Shown here: positions 12,352 to 24,646 of the stretch, piece by piece
How positions within the stretch are numbered: position 1 is the first letter of the stretch
Layout of the letters: each line of letters begins with the position of its first letter
From: Dimorphilus gyrociliatus
Lineage: Eukaryota > Annelida > Polychaeta > Dinophilidae
DNA length: 64,000 nt
Assembly: GCA_904063045.1 (NCBI GenBank)
Contig: CAJFCJ010000005.1
Coordinates: 544,685-608,684, forward strand
Reading direction: 5' to 3'
Program-made: the position numbers and the translations under genes
The notes under the pieces: model-generated
What the model saw: only the letters and a program-made list of their open reading frames with translations
What the model was told of the DNA's origin: nothing
Database searches by the model: none

Positions 12352-13729
12352 TTCGAGCTATTGAAAGGCAATGATTCATATACACAATGACGGAGTTGCC
12401 CATCACGAATCCAAATAGTCCTATATTTTAAACGTTAAAGAATGACGCACAACTACTAAAAATGAATAGATTTTAAAAGGGACGATAACAATTGATTGCT
12501 TATGCAAATTATGCACTTAATATGTTTTTAACAGTAATTTTTTGCTGATATATAATACTTTTTTAGAAAGAAAATATCCACAACAACAATGAACTTGAAT
12601 TGTAATAGGCCTAGACAAAACTATGGGTTAATTTATTCATGAATATTAAATACATCTGCACTTTATCTGCATAACGTAATTAGTATAATTATTCTATTAC
12701 GTTATAGGAAAATATAAATTTACTTTATCAAAACAGGCAATATACTATAGTTTTAGTTTTAATCGATAAACTTATACAAATATACTTAAGTAGGTCTGAA
12801 CCCTTTGCACCTACTGGCATAAAAATTAATAAGGCAAAATAAGCACTTTTCTTCACAAAGGTCTTTATATCTTATCGATTTTCTTTATGATTCTAGGTAC
12901 TGGGAATTTCATATATTTGCCTTACAATCTTAATGATAGAACTGTTTATTAAGTAGGCGAGTCACGATATTTAATAGTAATTATCGAAGGAGGATAGAAA
13001 ATACTAAAATTCTATGAGACTTTAGGTTCTTCTCTTCATATGGTACGATTATTGTAAATCCTAAAAAATGCTCTGCCACAGATTTTTTGCATATGCACTA
13101 GATAAATACTCAGATAACTAATGAATATTAAAGGAATTCTTGGAATTTAATGCTGGAACATGAATTTTTAGTTTAAGAAAACTTAATAAAGTCATTCATC
13201 AATTTTTAATATAATGCAGATCTAGGATCTGTACTCCTAGATTTATTTCCTAATTGTATTAGGCCTATAGATGAGGATAGTTTTAAGTATAAGTTTCAAT
13301 GATTTTTGAAAAAAAATCTCAAAAGATTATTGCAAAATATTTAAATGAGTTTCCAATGAATTATCGTTCATCGACCTCATCTTTCATTGCAAAAAAAGTT
13401 CAGGTGAAATTTATTAATGTTTTTTGAATAATTTCAGTGCAAAAGCATTAATCTAATTTTTTATTGGACGTTATTTAAATATGAGATTATTCTTTCATGA
13501 ATATCTTCAATCTTAACTTTATGACGAAGAGTTTTATGAAACAAGCCAAATTAGGAAACTTCTTTGCAAAGAAGATCATTCGATTTTGAATGAATCATAC
13601 CATGTAGAAAAATATGCTCCCCCTTCTTTTTATAGCATTTTAACTAAAGCTTTCAAAGAGGTCGAATGTCCTACGCAAATGAATATATAATAAACACCAG
13701 TTTCGCCTTAATACACAGGTCTTTGTGAA
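12352..13729. other. Intergenic upstream of EGF-MAM gene 2
   Basis: AT-rich sequence with stops in all frames; presumably carries upstream control sequences of gene 2. No gene, RNA or mobile element seen. Confidence 0.5.
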
Positions 13730-13830
13730 GGTAGCGTGGCCGAGCGGTCTAAGGCGCTGGTTTTAGGTCTAATACTGATTCTAGAAACACCAGTCTCATT
13801 GAGGCGTGGGTTCGAATCCCACCGCTGCCA
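13730..13830 (+). tRNA. tRNA-Leu(TAG) with intron, copy 1
   Basis: 101 nt. Anticodon stem CTGGT/ACCAG; loop TTTAGG plus C gives anticodon TAG, and a 20-nt intron follows at the canonical site. Leu-type variable arm; T-arm GGGTTCGAATCCC; T-run downstream. Identical to the copy at 17817. It lies 166 bp beyond the stop of convergent EGF-MAM gene 3. Confidence 0.95.
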
Positions 13831-13995
13831 TATTTTTTTCATTTTTTGGCAAATGTAAAAAGAAGTACACTATTGCTTATTGGTTTGTACTTGTATACAT
13901 GTACAGTATATATGGAATATGCTTTGAGAAAGATTTATTGAAATTTATATCAAAAACTATGACATTCGAGTGCTTAGTAATAGAGTTATACGCTT

Positions 13996-16630
13996 TCAGG
14001 GCTTAACTTCAGTCTCGGACAAGCACGTGCCAAAATTCCATTTTATGTTATCAATAGCAATATCTCCTGACCACGATGGTCCTCTAGTTCCTTCTATAAT
14101 CAATATACCTGATGTGGTATTTGCAATGTCCATTTGCATATGATGCCATTGATTTCCTTGAGGTCCAGTCTTAGACCATACATTTCCGAGTATCTTTCCA
14201 GATTTTTTTTGAACATATACCTTGAGTTTTCCGATACCAGAACCAAACATATGGTAATATAGAGAAATGCACGATGGTCCATTAATATTTATATAACTCG
14301 ACCTAATAGAGGCTATATTTCCAGTAGTGGCCGGGCTTGAGGCTTCGGCATAACTATATCTTATACCTTCGTATGCTTTAGATGGCCCAGTCATATAACT
14401 GGGAGTTGTTCCTATTCGATCTTTCCAATGATATCTGTTGTTAGTCCAATACTTGAAATCTTCACAAAGCTTTTCAAAATCACATGAAGTGAGCTCGTAT
14501 CTTGCTTTTTTCAATTCGCAATTTTCTCCTTCGTGCTTACTGTCACATAAACATTCATATTTGTTTTTATCTTCTTTTCTTCTTATACAAGTTCCTTCAA
14601 TAAGATGAAATATTTAATCTTTCTCTCGACTACTATTCAATTGTTAAGGTTATATACTGTACCTCCATTTTCACAAGGTAACTCTTCGCATGGATTATTT
14701 ATTCTGGTCTTGCAATGAATTCCTTCGTAATCCAACGGACATGTACAGTTGGGATCACCAAATGTGTTTTCGTATCCATTTTCAGTCGTTTTATAAATAT
14801 AAGTATCGTTACAATAACCTTAAATTAGATATAATGACTTTTATTAAGACTTGAAATGATTAAATTATATATATACCTTCATTTTCGCAAGGATTATTTG
14901 TGACACAAGGACTTAAATCAGCACAATGCTTTCCAGCAAAATATTCTGTACAGTCACAAGTTGCTTTCTCGAAACCGACAACAGTGAACATATTGGGAAA
15001 AGCGTAGATTGGTTTCGATTTACATTGGCCTGTAACAAAGATTTAATTAGTATTTTGTTCTGTAAAAATTAAATTAATCCCCAATCTTACCTCCATTTAA
15101 ACAAGGATTATCATTCAAACACGGATTGACGAATTCGCATTGTCTACCGGCGTAATACTTATGACATAAGCATTGGGTGCTTAGAGAAAACGTCTCATTC
15201 ATACGCATGACTTTTGGTAAACAAAAGCCTAAAAATATTGAAATAATCATATTGACGTTAACAGTCAACTTTTAATCTTTTACAGACCATTTCCGTTACA
15301 GGTTTCATCTTCGCAAGGATCTTTTAATTCGCAAGATTCGCCAAAGAAACCTTTAGGACATTTACAAAGATATTTTCCATTCGTTAAGTCACGGCATTCA
15401 CCTATATAATGGAAGAAAAACATCATATTTTACCCAAATTATTGGATTAATATCTATAAAAAAAGAGATTACCATTATTTATACAGGGATTACTTTTGCA
15501 AGGTTCGGAATGATCTTCTGAACAAGTCCTTCCACTCCATTTATCTCGGCAAATACATATAGCTTCACTTTCCCTAGTTAGACGATTCTTTCGTTGATAG
15601 CATATTCCTGTTTAATAAAATGAGTATGTAATATTTGTAGATGAAGGATTATTATTGAACAGCTTACCTTCATTTTCACAAGGATTCACTTCACAAAGAT
15701 TTGTTCTACGAATATCACAGAGTCGACCTTCATATCCCTTTCTACATTTACAATAGTAGTCATTTCCAGATAAAACGCATTTACCTAAGAGGGCATAAAC
15801 AACTTACGCTATAGACATACTTTCCAGAAAATGTTTCATATTTCCTGTAGCTATTACATTTTGCTGTTGTTGTTTATATTAAGATTAATCATATAAAAAA
15901 AAGAGACTTGTATAGCAAATGCTAAAAGTACCGGCACTATGACAATAGTTTTTCAGATAGCAAGGATCACTGGCAAAGGATGTACAGTACTTTCCGACAA
16001 AACCCGATGTACATTTACATGCGTAAGTTGTATAAGAACCATTATCAACGCAAGTAGCGCCATTTTTACAATTCTGAGACGAATGCGAACACGCTGTATT
16101 TTTTGTTTTGTTCGCGATACGTTCACATCTTGATCCATCAAACCCAGGGGGACATGCGCAGTGTACTCTGTTCAAAACCATCATACACATACCTGTTGGA
16201 AATAGAGCATTTAAATTGGTATTATTCATTTATGTTTGTTATAAACAATAAGAAAATGATACCATTATTTAAACATGGGTTTGAATTGCAAGTGGAAAGA
16301 GGTGGCTTCCCCGTTCCATTATTAAATCTAGTAATTCTTTGTTCACATAACATTCCTGTATAGTCTTTCGGACAAGCACATCTTGGTATACCAATTGTCG
16401 TGCTTAAACAAGAACCTAACGAATTGATAGAATACTAATAGATTGTATTGGTGAAGAAGATCAATTGTATAGAAAATTACCTCCATTCTGGCAAAAGCAA
16501 AATGATTGAGCCTGAGCGTCTAAAGAATGCAAAAAATTAAGATATCAGGCTGCATCAGTAAGATAAGATAAAAAATAAACTTACAAACTATGAGAAAAGT
16601 AAATAGTAACGATAATACTTTGAAAATCAT
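13996..16630 (-). CDS. Secreted EGF-MAM protein 3, no repeat region
   Basis: About eleven exons. Exon 1 begins at 16630 (MIFKVLSLLFTFLIV, signal peptide), then a tiny exon at about 16536-16483 (DAQAQSFCFCQNGG). EGF-bearing exons follow at about 16412-16265, 16193-15933, 15783-15670, 15608-15474, 15400-15290, 15230-15090, 15030-14880, 14820-14660 and 14595 onwards. They give about ten EGF modules, split by phase-1 introns after the C.N.G motif. The last exon ends with a MAM domain ([42 protein letters not shown]) and stop at 13996. Unlike genes 1 and 2 it has no low-complexity stretch, so it may show the ancestral layout, or may have lost the repeat. Secreted; function unknown. Confidence 0.85.
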
Positions 16631-16708
16631 CTTGTATATATAAGTATACGTAAGATAATTGTCAAATGCAGTTAGGGATATGGTGAGTTGTATGGATTTT
16701 AAACATTA

Positions 16709-16720
16709 TTTATACCCTTA
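16709..16720 (-). promoter_or_regulatory. TATA box of EGF-MAM gene 3
   Basis: AAGGGTATAAA on the minus strand, about 80 bp upstream of the start codon; third copy of the motif shared by the tandem genes. Confidence 0.6.
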
Positions 16721-17816
16721 ACAAAATTCGAGTTATACATTAAATTAAGGATAACAACTGGTCTGATCAAACAGAGAATATTTATAAAGAAAATATAAGA
16801 ATAATAGAATCTTTAAGAGATATACTTGAAAGAAGCGATTATCAGTATATAGTAAGAGTCTCAGATATTAAAGGCTTATGTAATTAAAAACGTTAAAATG
16901 AAAATCAAGGTATGACGTAAGTTTACTTTCCTACAAGTTCAATATTGATATTAAAAGTGTTGACTATAAAGTATTTTGTCGAATCAGCATTAAAAAACAA
17001 ACCGATGCTTTCTCTTCTATTTTCTTTATGGAAAAGAAAAGAAAGTTATAATAAACTAAGTAAATATTTTATGAAAGAAATCACTCTTTTTTATATTCCA
17101 TTTGATTGTTAGGCTTTAAAAAAAAAGACAAAGCATAGTATAAGTCAATATCTAACATTTATTTCAAGTTTGAATATACAATACAACTTAAATTTAAATT
17201 TATTATTCTAGTTAAAGATAAGAATAAGCTGAATAAACTTTAATAAAAAAAAACTGCTTACTTTATTGAGAAAGAGGTCAATTCTTCCAAACAATATTGA
17301 TATTGTAAAGGCTCGGATACAGTTTAGTAAGTTAGATAAAGTTAAATAAATTTACATGTTATGCAATATATTAAAAAAAAAACAACCCACTAAATTAGGT
17401 ATTGAATTCTTTTTATTAGAATTATCTTACTCAATCTCTTCCCCTAGGAAAGCTATGATAAAAGATAGCCTTCAAGGACAAAAATTAATAATATATACTA
17501 TATATATATATCTATTTATTGAGTATAAGTAAAACGTGACTATATATAAAATAATATTTTAATACATAAATAGCAATTGTAGTAGTGTTACTAAAAATAG
17601 AATTAACATATTTCTATAAAAAGAGTAAAATAATATTTTAAGAATTTTTTTTTTTAAAAAAAACAACCAATTTTAAAAGATACGAAAATGAAGATAATTA
17701 TTGGTGTTGTTGAGGTTTTTCGTCAAAAATCTCTATTAATAAGGATAATGTTTTTGATATAAGAAATCATTTAAGCTACTGTGTAGTTGGTTTATAAATA
17801 CAATAGGTATTCAAGA
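16721..17816. other. Intergenic upstream of EGF-MAM gene 3
   Basis: Very AT-rich with poly-A and poly-T runs. No gene or RNA recognised. Confidence 0.5.
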
Positions 17817-17917
17817 GGTAGCGTGGCCGAGCGGTCTAAGGCGCTGGTTTTAGGTCTAATACTGATTCTAGAAACACCAGTCTCATTGAGGCGTGGGTTC
17901 GAATCCCACCGCTGCCA
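17817..17917 (+). tRNA. tRNA-Leu(TAG) with intron, copy 2
   Basis: Same sequence as the copy at 13730, including its 20-nt intron; flanks differ. T-run terminator directly after the gene. Confidence 0.95.
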
Positions 17918-18076
17918 AATTTTTTTTTATAAATTATACTCTCCCGATAACAGCAAAATAGTATAGTAAATTACGTGTGTTTAGTTTAACAGTTCCCCTT
18001 ATTCGTATTTCAATGACCTTATTTTGAAAATGAACTACTTTATTAAAAAAAATATTGAGTTTAATAAACTTTAAAA

Positions 18077-18150
18077 AGGCTCTGGAGGGATTCGAACCCT
18101 CGATCTCCTGTTTACTAGACAGGCGCTTTAACCAACTAAGCCACAGAGCC
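18077..18150 (-). tRNA. tRNA-Thr(AGT), copy 1
   Basis: 74-nt intronless cloverleaf: acceptor GGCTCTG/CAGAGCC, anticodon loop CTAGTAA (AGT), T-arm GGGTTCGAATCCC. Converges with the tRNA-Leu just upstream, the same Leu(+)/Thr(-) order as at 52132-52440. Confidence 0.96.
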
Positions 18151-18239
18151 CCACACTAGTTAAAAAATGCCAAATTGCAAACGAATCTGAATGAGATATA
18201 ATACAAGAGAAGAAAGCATGAAATTCATGAGTTTTGAAA

Positions 18240-21200
18240 TTATTTATTAATCCTATTCTTAAGTAATATTTTCTTTAAATAATTTCCAATAATTTGAATA
18301 TCATTTGGAAATAATTCGGACGAAGGAGAAGTAGATAATCTTTGAAAAACAATAAAACTTCTAATCTTCTTGTTCAATTCCTTATTTTCAAAACGGAAAA
18401 GTGAATGAAATGTTGAAAAATTTCATATTTACCGTAAACACTATACATTCATCTTTAGATTCTGAATTAATCATCAAATTGAATTTATGAGCAGATTGAA
18501 TAGCTTTACATAGATCTAATATCAATTGTCGTATTGACGTCAATTGTAATATTGGTAGATTTCTTATAGTTTTCCATTTTCTATGATTACATATATCGAA
18601 TATTATACTATTTTCATACCAATTATGAACGAATAGATAATCTAGTAGAATTGAAAGAAAGATTAACAATCTATCAAGATACTCTTTTCTTTATCTATTT
18701 ACATTCCTCTTTTGATTTTAACTCAACTTCCGCTAGAAATTTCTTTCTAATAGAAATGAAAATATGATCATTTCAATTCAATACGAAATATAAATTATTA
18801 TTTGAATTAATAACTTTTTAGCCATTCTTCTCTTCTTACTAAGTCTTATATAGCAAATTAATGACGAAGTTGAAATTATATAGGGATTTAAAACGGAATT
18901 TAAAGGAATAATCGCTATCATAGTCCAAGAATAAATTGAATTATTGAATTGAATTTGATCAAAAACCGCTAATAAGCCTATAAAAAAGAAAAGAAATTCA
19001 TGTCAATGATTGAATAAATGGTTGAATGTATATTTTCAATTCAATTTACTTATTATTGATAAGGGAAACCAACAGGAAATGTTTGTTATTATTATGGTGA
19101 AACCACTAAGACCAATCTCTCTTACAACCTTTATATTATCATTATATTTGTTCCATATATATAGTATAATTCTTGAATAGAGTACAATTGTAATAGAGCA
19201 TACTATTGTTGGGAAGATATTATAGGCTGATAAAGAATATACCCAACCGGATATCCTTTCATTAGTAATATGTAATGGGAAGCATAGCGGAGATCTTGAA
19301 TAGAAATCCTTTGATAAAAGAGAATTGTAATCATATTAGTCTAGTAGAATGAAAATGGAAGAAGAACTATACATTAAATATATATATCGGTAAGATGGAT
19401 AATAAAGAAATTAAACTCAAGGAAACAATAAAGAAGACTATTGATAATTGTTTCTTTGAATAGCGAAAGTTTGAATGACAAACAGTCAAATATCGATTCA
19501 ACGTTATTAACAATAAACAACTATTTGAAAATAATATTGACGTACTTGATAAAATACCGCAAAATTTACACAACTCGCTGAATCTCCATTGAATGTCATA
19601 TTCTATATAATTACCGCTATAATAACTATCAATTACTCCTATAATTATTAAATAGATAATTAGACTTAAATCCGATAAATTCAAGGCTAGAAGATAAACA
19701 TTCTCTTCCATTTCTTTTCTGTTAATCTTATTCATAATTAGAGCTGAAATATTACCCAATAATCCAAAAATTATCATAATCCATATAATAACTTTTAAGA
19801 AGACGTTACTAATAGGATCTCCACAAGTTTTAAATATAGAATTCGATGGTGAACATTGTAAAATATTTCGACAATACTTCTCTATTACGCAACAAAGTTC
19901 GTAATAATTCGAGTAGAAATATTTCAAAGAATTGGCATGCTTTAACGATTGAAATATTGATGTTAAAGGTAGAATTGTATCATTTAAATTTATAGTTTTA
20001 ATGTATTTTAATGATTGAAAAATTAGCTTATCAATTATCTTTAAATTAGAATTTGTTATTATTAATATTTGTATCTTTTCAAGTCTATTAAAGCTAGTTT
20101 TTGTTAATGTCGATATTTCGGTAAAAGACAAATCTAACGTTATTAATGAAGGTAAAAATATATCTGAATTCCATATTCTAATTGGATTTTTCATTAAAAT
20201 TAGATACTGCAGTTTTTTCATTTGAAAATTTGATAGAAATCTTGTATCTTTCAATGAATTCTTCATTAAATTCAATTTTATCAGGTTATGGCATAAAATT
20301 CTGGGGAAATTTTCTATTGAACTATTTATTATTTCAAATTGATAGAGAATATATGGATTTCTTATGGAAATTAATTGATTATTAACCATATTCTTGATAT
20401 GTAAACTTCTCATTTCAATTTCGAAAGAGAATTTAGATTTTAAATTATTTTCAAAGTTGCATTGCACAGTGAAATTGCCAAGGCATTGGCAAAATGAAGG
20501 GCATTTGTTAAATGAATAATTATAGCAGGGCGTCTCATCGTCTCCAAAAAAACAATCTAAACTTTTATCGCATACTTTATCCGTATGAATGAAATTCCAT
20601 TGATTTTTACATTTGTAATAGCCAATTGGACTGAAAGTTTCTATGGAAAACGGAATTTTAAAAATAAACAGGCTTCTCCTTTTTCTTACCACAATTCAAC
20701 TCGTCATCTCCTTCTAGACAATGTTTTATCCCATCGCAAATATATTTTATATCAATACAGTAAAAGTGTTTGTTACATAAATACTCTCCTTGCGGACACT
20801 GTTTAAATGGACAATTTCTTAATTGGTATAAAGGATATGCTGCCCTTGTTTCAAGTATTCCGTTGGAAGTATATTTTAAACGGCAATTTGTTCCGCTATC
20901 TAGTTTCCAAAGTTTTGATAATAGTAAAATGTATTTAAAAAGAGATGCTTCAGTACAGACTCGTCTCCTATAACTAATAATCAAACAATCATTCAAAAGG
21001 CTATTGTTTTTGGTTATCGGCAATTGAATATCTTTACATATTTTGCTCCGTTTTAGTAAGTTTAAAATAGATTTGCATATTGCAATTATTAGGCTCGTCC
21101 CATGATGGAAATCCCCCGCAGTCTGCTTGAAAATCGCAAAATTTACGATTTCTAACGCAATATCCATCACAAAAATATAATCTATTAATCCTTCTTGGGC

Positions 21201-24200
21201 AACCTAATTAATTTAAAACTGTTAGAAAGATATAATTGATACTAAATCTGATTAAGTACGCTTGCACCGCGATATTTTTTCTAGACAAATTCTGTCGGGT
21301 AAGCATCGTCTTTCCTTTGGTATACATCTATTGTAATCGCATCTAAAGCTTTTATAATAATGTTATTAGGGATAATCGTTTAAAGAAGATAAATATGAGA
21401 AATACTTTGTGTTTGTGTCGCATTCAAAATCTAAATTACGAATCCAAAAGAGCAATTTATTTATTAATTATGTTCTGTGAAATTGAAAAATTACTTACAA
21501 CAATCCTTTTCGTCGCTTTCATCTTTACAATCAGCTATATTATTGCAAATGAGATTAGCATTTATCTCTTGACCCGATTTACAAATAAAATATAAACGAT
21601 CTTCGCAGTTAACCTCATCACTTCCATCCGGACAATCATTTTCCCTATCGCAAACGCTAGCAATTGAAATGCAGAAATCGTAATGAGTACATTTGAATAA
21701 ATTTGTTGGACAGTTTTTAAACTTTGGTATTGACAGAGTGGAATAATTCGTTATTTGAATAGAATCTCTTGGAATTTCTAGAATGAATAGATGTTCTGAA
21801 TGAAACTTAAATTGACCTTTCGACTTTGTTTCGTACGTGTCTCGGATTCGCATATAACTATTTTAAATGTATAAGATTTACAATCAAACGCTTTATATCC
21901 ATATTTACTCAATAGAGCGCATTCTGTATTCCTTAGCCATCGCGAAACTTGCGAAAGCATTGTACGTACCGTTTTGTAGCACGTCGACGGCATATCAACC
22001 CTTCATAAACAGAAAAGAAGATTTTCAATGAACTCGACGCTTTATCGAAAAAAAAGAAAACTGTCGCAACCTTCCTTGTTGAATTGTCCATAGGCCAACA
22101 GCGTCTAGTGAAACATTATCACTTGTCGTTAAAACTTGGTGACCTCCAAAAGTTGACATTTTTCGAATTCCTACCAAAATGAAGTACGAGTAATAAACGA
22201 AAGAAAAACAATAAATGAAATAAACAAACCAATTGGAATTTCGTCATCTAAGAAAGAAAATAGATTAAATAGTAAAAAGAACAATAGTGTTTCTTACTTA
22301 AAATGAAATTATTCTTATCAGGAAGTCGATAACGTTTCCTACTCAGACGATTAATATTTGTTTGAACGTAGAGAATATATTTTAAAAGATCAATTTTCTC
22401 TTCGGATGAAATACTAATTAATGAAGAATTTCTTGATTTACAGTATTTTATAGCATTCGCATAAGAAATTGAATTTAAAAGATATTTGTAATGATAACAT
22501 CTCCAATTAAATGTTGTAGACGATTCATAATTGCAGTCTTGAGAGAAGTACATACTGTTTATAATTCAATCAATATATAATTATTTCTTAATTAACTTAC
22601 GATTATATAATAAATACGTTGAATTTGAACATATTATGCCTATATTTGAAATTTTTCGCTCAGATTCAAAAGGATATTTTCGACAATCTTCCAAATTTGT
22701 TTCATTCCCATCGCATACAATAGTAAGAAAAGAATCAAAGCTAGTATTTAATAAATATTTGAAATTGAACGTTGCTAAAGTATAACCGAAATAGCGGCAA
22801 ATTGTCTAAAAATACATTTACTTTATTAAAAAAACACTGGTTAAATGATGAAAAACAATAGGCCTAACATTTGCGGAAGTGCTGTTAAATAAATCTATTA
22901 ACAATGTATACCATACACGATCGTAAATTTGTAGGACAGCAGTAAACGGGTTCATATTTATATAGGAATCCCTATAAATGATCATATCGGAAGAGATATA
23001 TAATCGATATTTATAATCTAAATGCATAATAATATTCTCATTGAATTAGTTAATTAGTTAATTTATTCATACCAGACTTTAATACTTGTTTTTGTCTGCA
23101 ATAAACTTTAGTCAAGAATAAATCTTTATATCTTCTATGATATTTCTTGATAAAGGAACAATTTGATAAATATGTTGCGTTTGTACCACAATTTATATAG
23201 TGTATATATTTTGACATATAACTATTAATTATCATTTCATTACTTGTCTCGTGTTGTTTATAATCAATTTCCAATGAAAAATATTCGCATATTAAATTAA
23301 CGATAAAAGTTAATGTTGAAGATTTTAGTATACCTAAACTTTTTGGACCATACCTTTCTGACAGGAGAATTGGTGTTATTTCGTAATTTGTAGTATTATT
23401 TAAATATTTTAATGAATAAAAGTATTCTTCAGCTACAGCAAGCTTAAAATCTTAAAGTAGTCATTGTTATCTATTAATTAAACATTCTCTAGTCAATTAT
23501 TACGTCTGTCTTTTCCTCGACATTCTATTTCAATGCATATATCTTCTGTCTTGTTGATTATCTTGAAATTTTTATCATTCTCCTTCCAAAGATATTTTTG
23601 TAGTATAATTCCATTAGGAATTGTCATTTCAAGCTTATTAATTATATAAACTGTTTTACAAAATTCCTCTGTTTTCAAGCTAACATTGCAAATTTGTCTA
23701 GATTGTTCAAGAAAACGAAAATAAACAATATATCTCTCATGAGGACCAACTTTAAACATGTAATTATAAAAGACTGTTGGAAGCATGAATAAAGAATTTA
23801 TATATAAATTATTAATATTCATACAGATTTCATTCGGTTTGAAGCATCTAACGCAAAGTACATTTGGATTAGTTAATCCATTTTTGCATAATCCCCTTCT
23901 CCTATCGATCAATAATTGAAAAAAGAAAAGATGTAGTTCTTTAAAGTTATTAATAGAATTAAAATGCTTTCTACATGTTACAAATATTTGAATGGAATTT
24001 CTTAGAAGAACAAGTTAAATCTACAATTTCTTTGCCTTTTTTATGAACGAAACAAATTTGTCTATTATGAATTTTCACTTATTTCATTGTTATAGTACTT
24101 CTATAGTTGGGACAAACAAGGAATTGATGATAAAACGAATCGTAGCCATTCGATGAACAAGTATTCTTTGCCAATTTAGAGACGTAATTAAAAGATTCTT

Positions 24201-24426
24201 GATAAGATATGTTAAAATTGATATACGCTGAAAAATTCGTATTTATTTCACTTAAAAGTATTGGTCCGATAACGCTATTAGTATCATTCCTCAAAATTGG
24301 ATATATAGTTGTATTAAACGATTTCAGAGTGATATTATTCTCAATACATAAATCATCAGTTTCAATACTTGAATAGATTTTTACTAAACAAACATTTAGA
24401 AAATATAAAAACCAAGGAAATTCCAT
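18240..24426 (-). CDS. Receptor B: SRCR-like/C-type lectin/LDLa/LRR class A GPCR
   Basis: Complete multi-exon gene. Signal peptide MEFPWFLYFLNVCLVKIYSS at 24426. Three divergent Cys-rich SRCR-like segments follow (about 24370-22620), e.g. AVLQIYDRVWYTLLIDLF then ICRYFGYTLATF and CDGNETNLEDC. C-type lectin fold about 22553-21850 (CALLSKYGYKAFDC, IVICES). LDLa modules at about 21760-21490 (two), 21345-21260, 21160-21060, 20790-20690 and 20620-20520. LRRs about 20400-19930 (LITLDLSFTEIS). Hinge with LCCVIEKYC, then TM1 onwards from 19800; the DRY motif is NRY. TM5-6 lie in an exon at about 19345-19060 (FPLHITNERISGW, CWFPLSII), TM7 at about 18930-18840 (IPLNSVLNPYI, so the NPxxY tyrosine is lost). 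Tail exons 18669 to about 18436 and 18383-18240 end RINK. The 7TM/LRR/LDLa part matches GRL101 and type C LGRs (relaxin receptors); the lectin and SRCR front is unusual. Confidence 0.8.
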
Positions 24427-24646
24427 TATAAACAGAACAGAAAATATCTTCTCATTGCTTTCAGAGACTGTTAACCTGAGACTGAAAGGATTTAAATATT
24501 CGCATATATCTCTCTTAGTTTTAGTAATTTAATCATATCTCTAAGTTAATATATAACATATCCATCATTTCATTCGTCTTTTAATGATATTTTATCTTAT
24601 TATTCTTTCATTTTCTGTGTGAGAATAGCTAACTTGTTGAACAATT
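24427..24646. promoter_or_regulatory. Shared divergent upstream region of receptors B and C
   Basis: Only 220 bp separate the start codons of two paralogous, divergently transcribed receptor genes, so it must hold both 5' UTRs and probably a bidirectional promoter. No clear TATA box seen. Confidence 0.5.
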
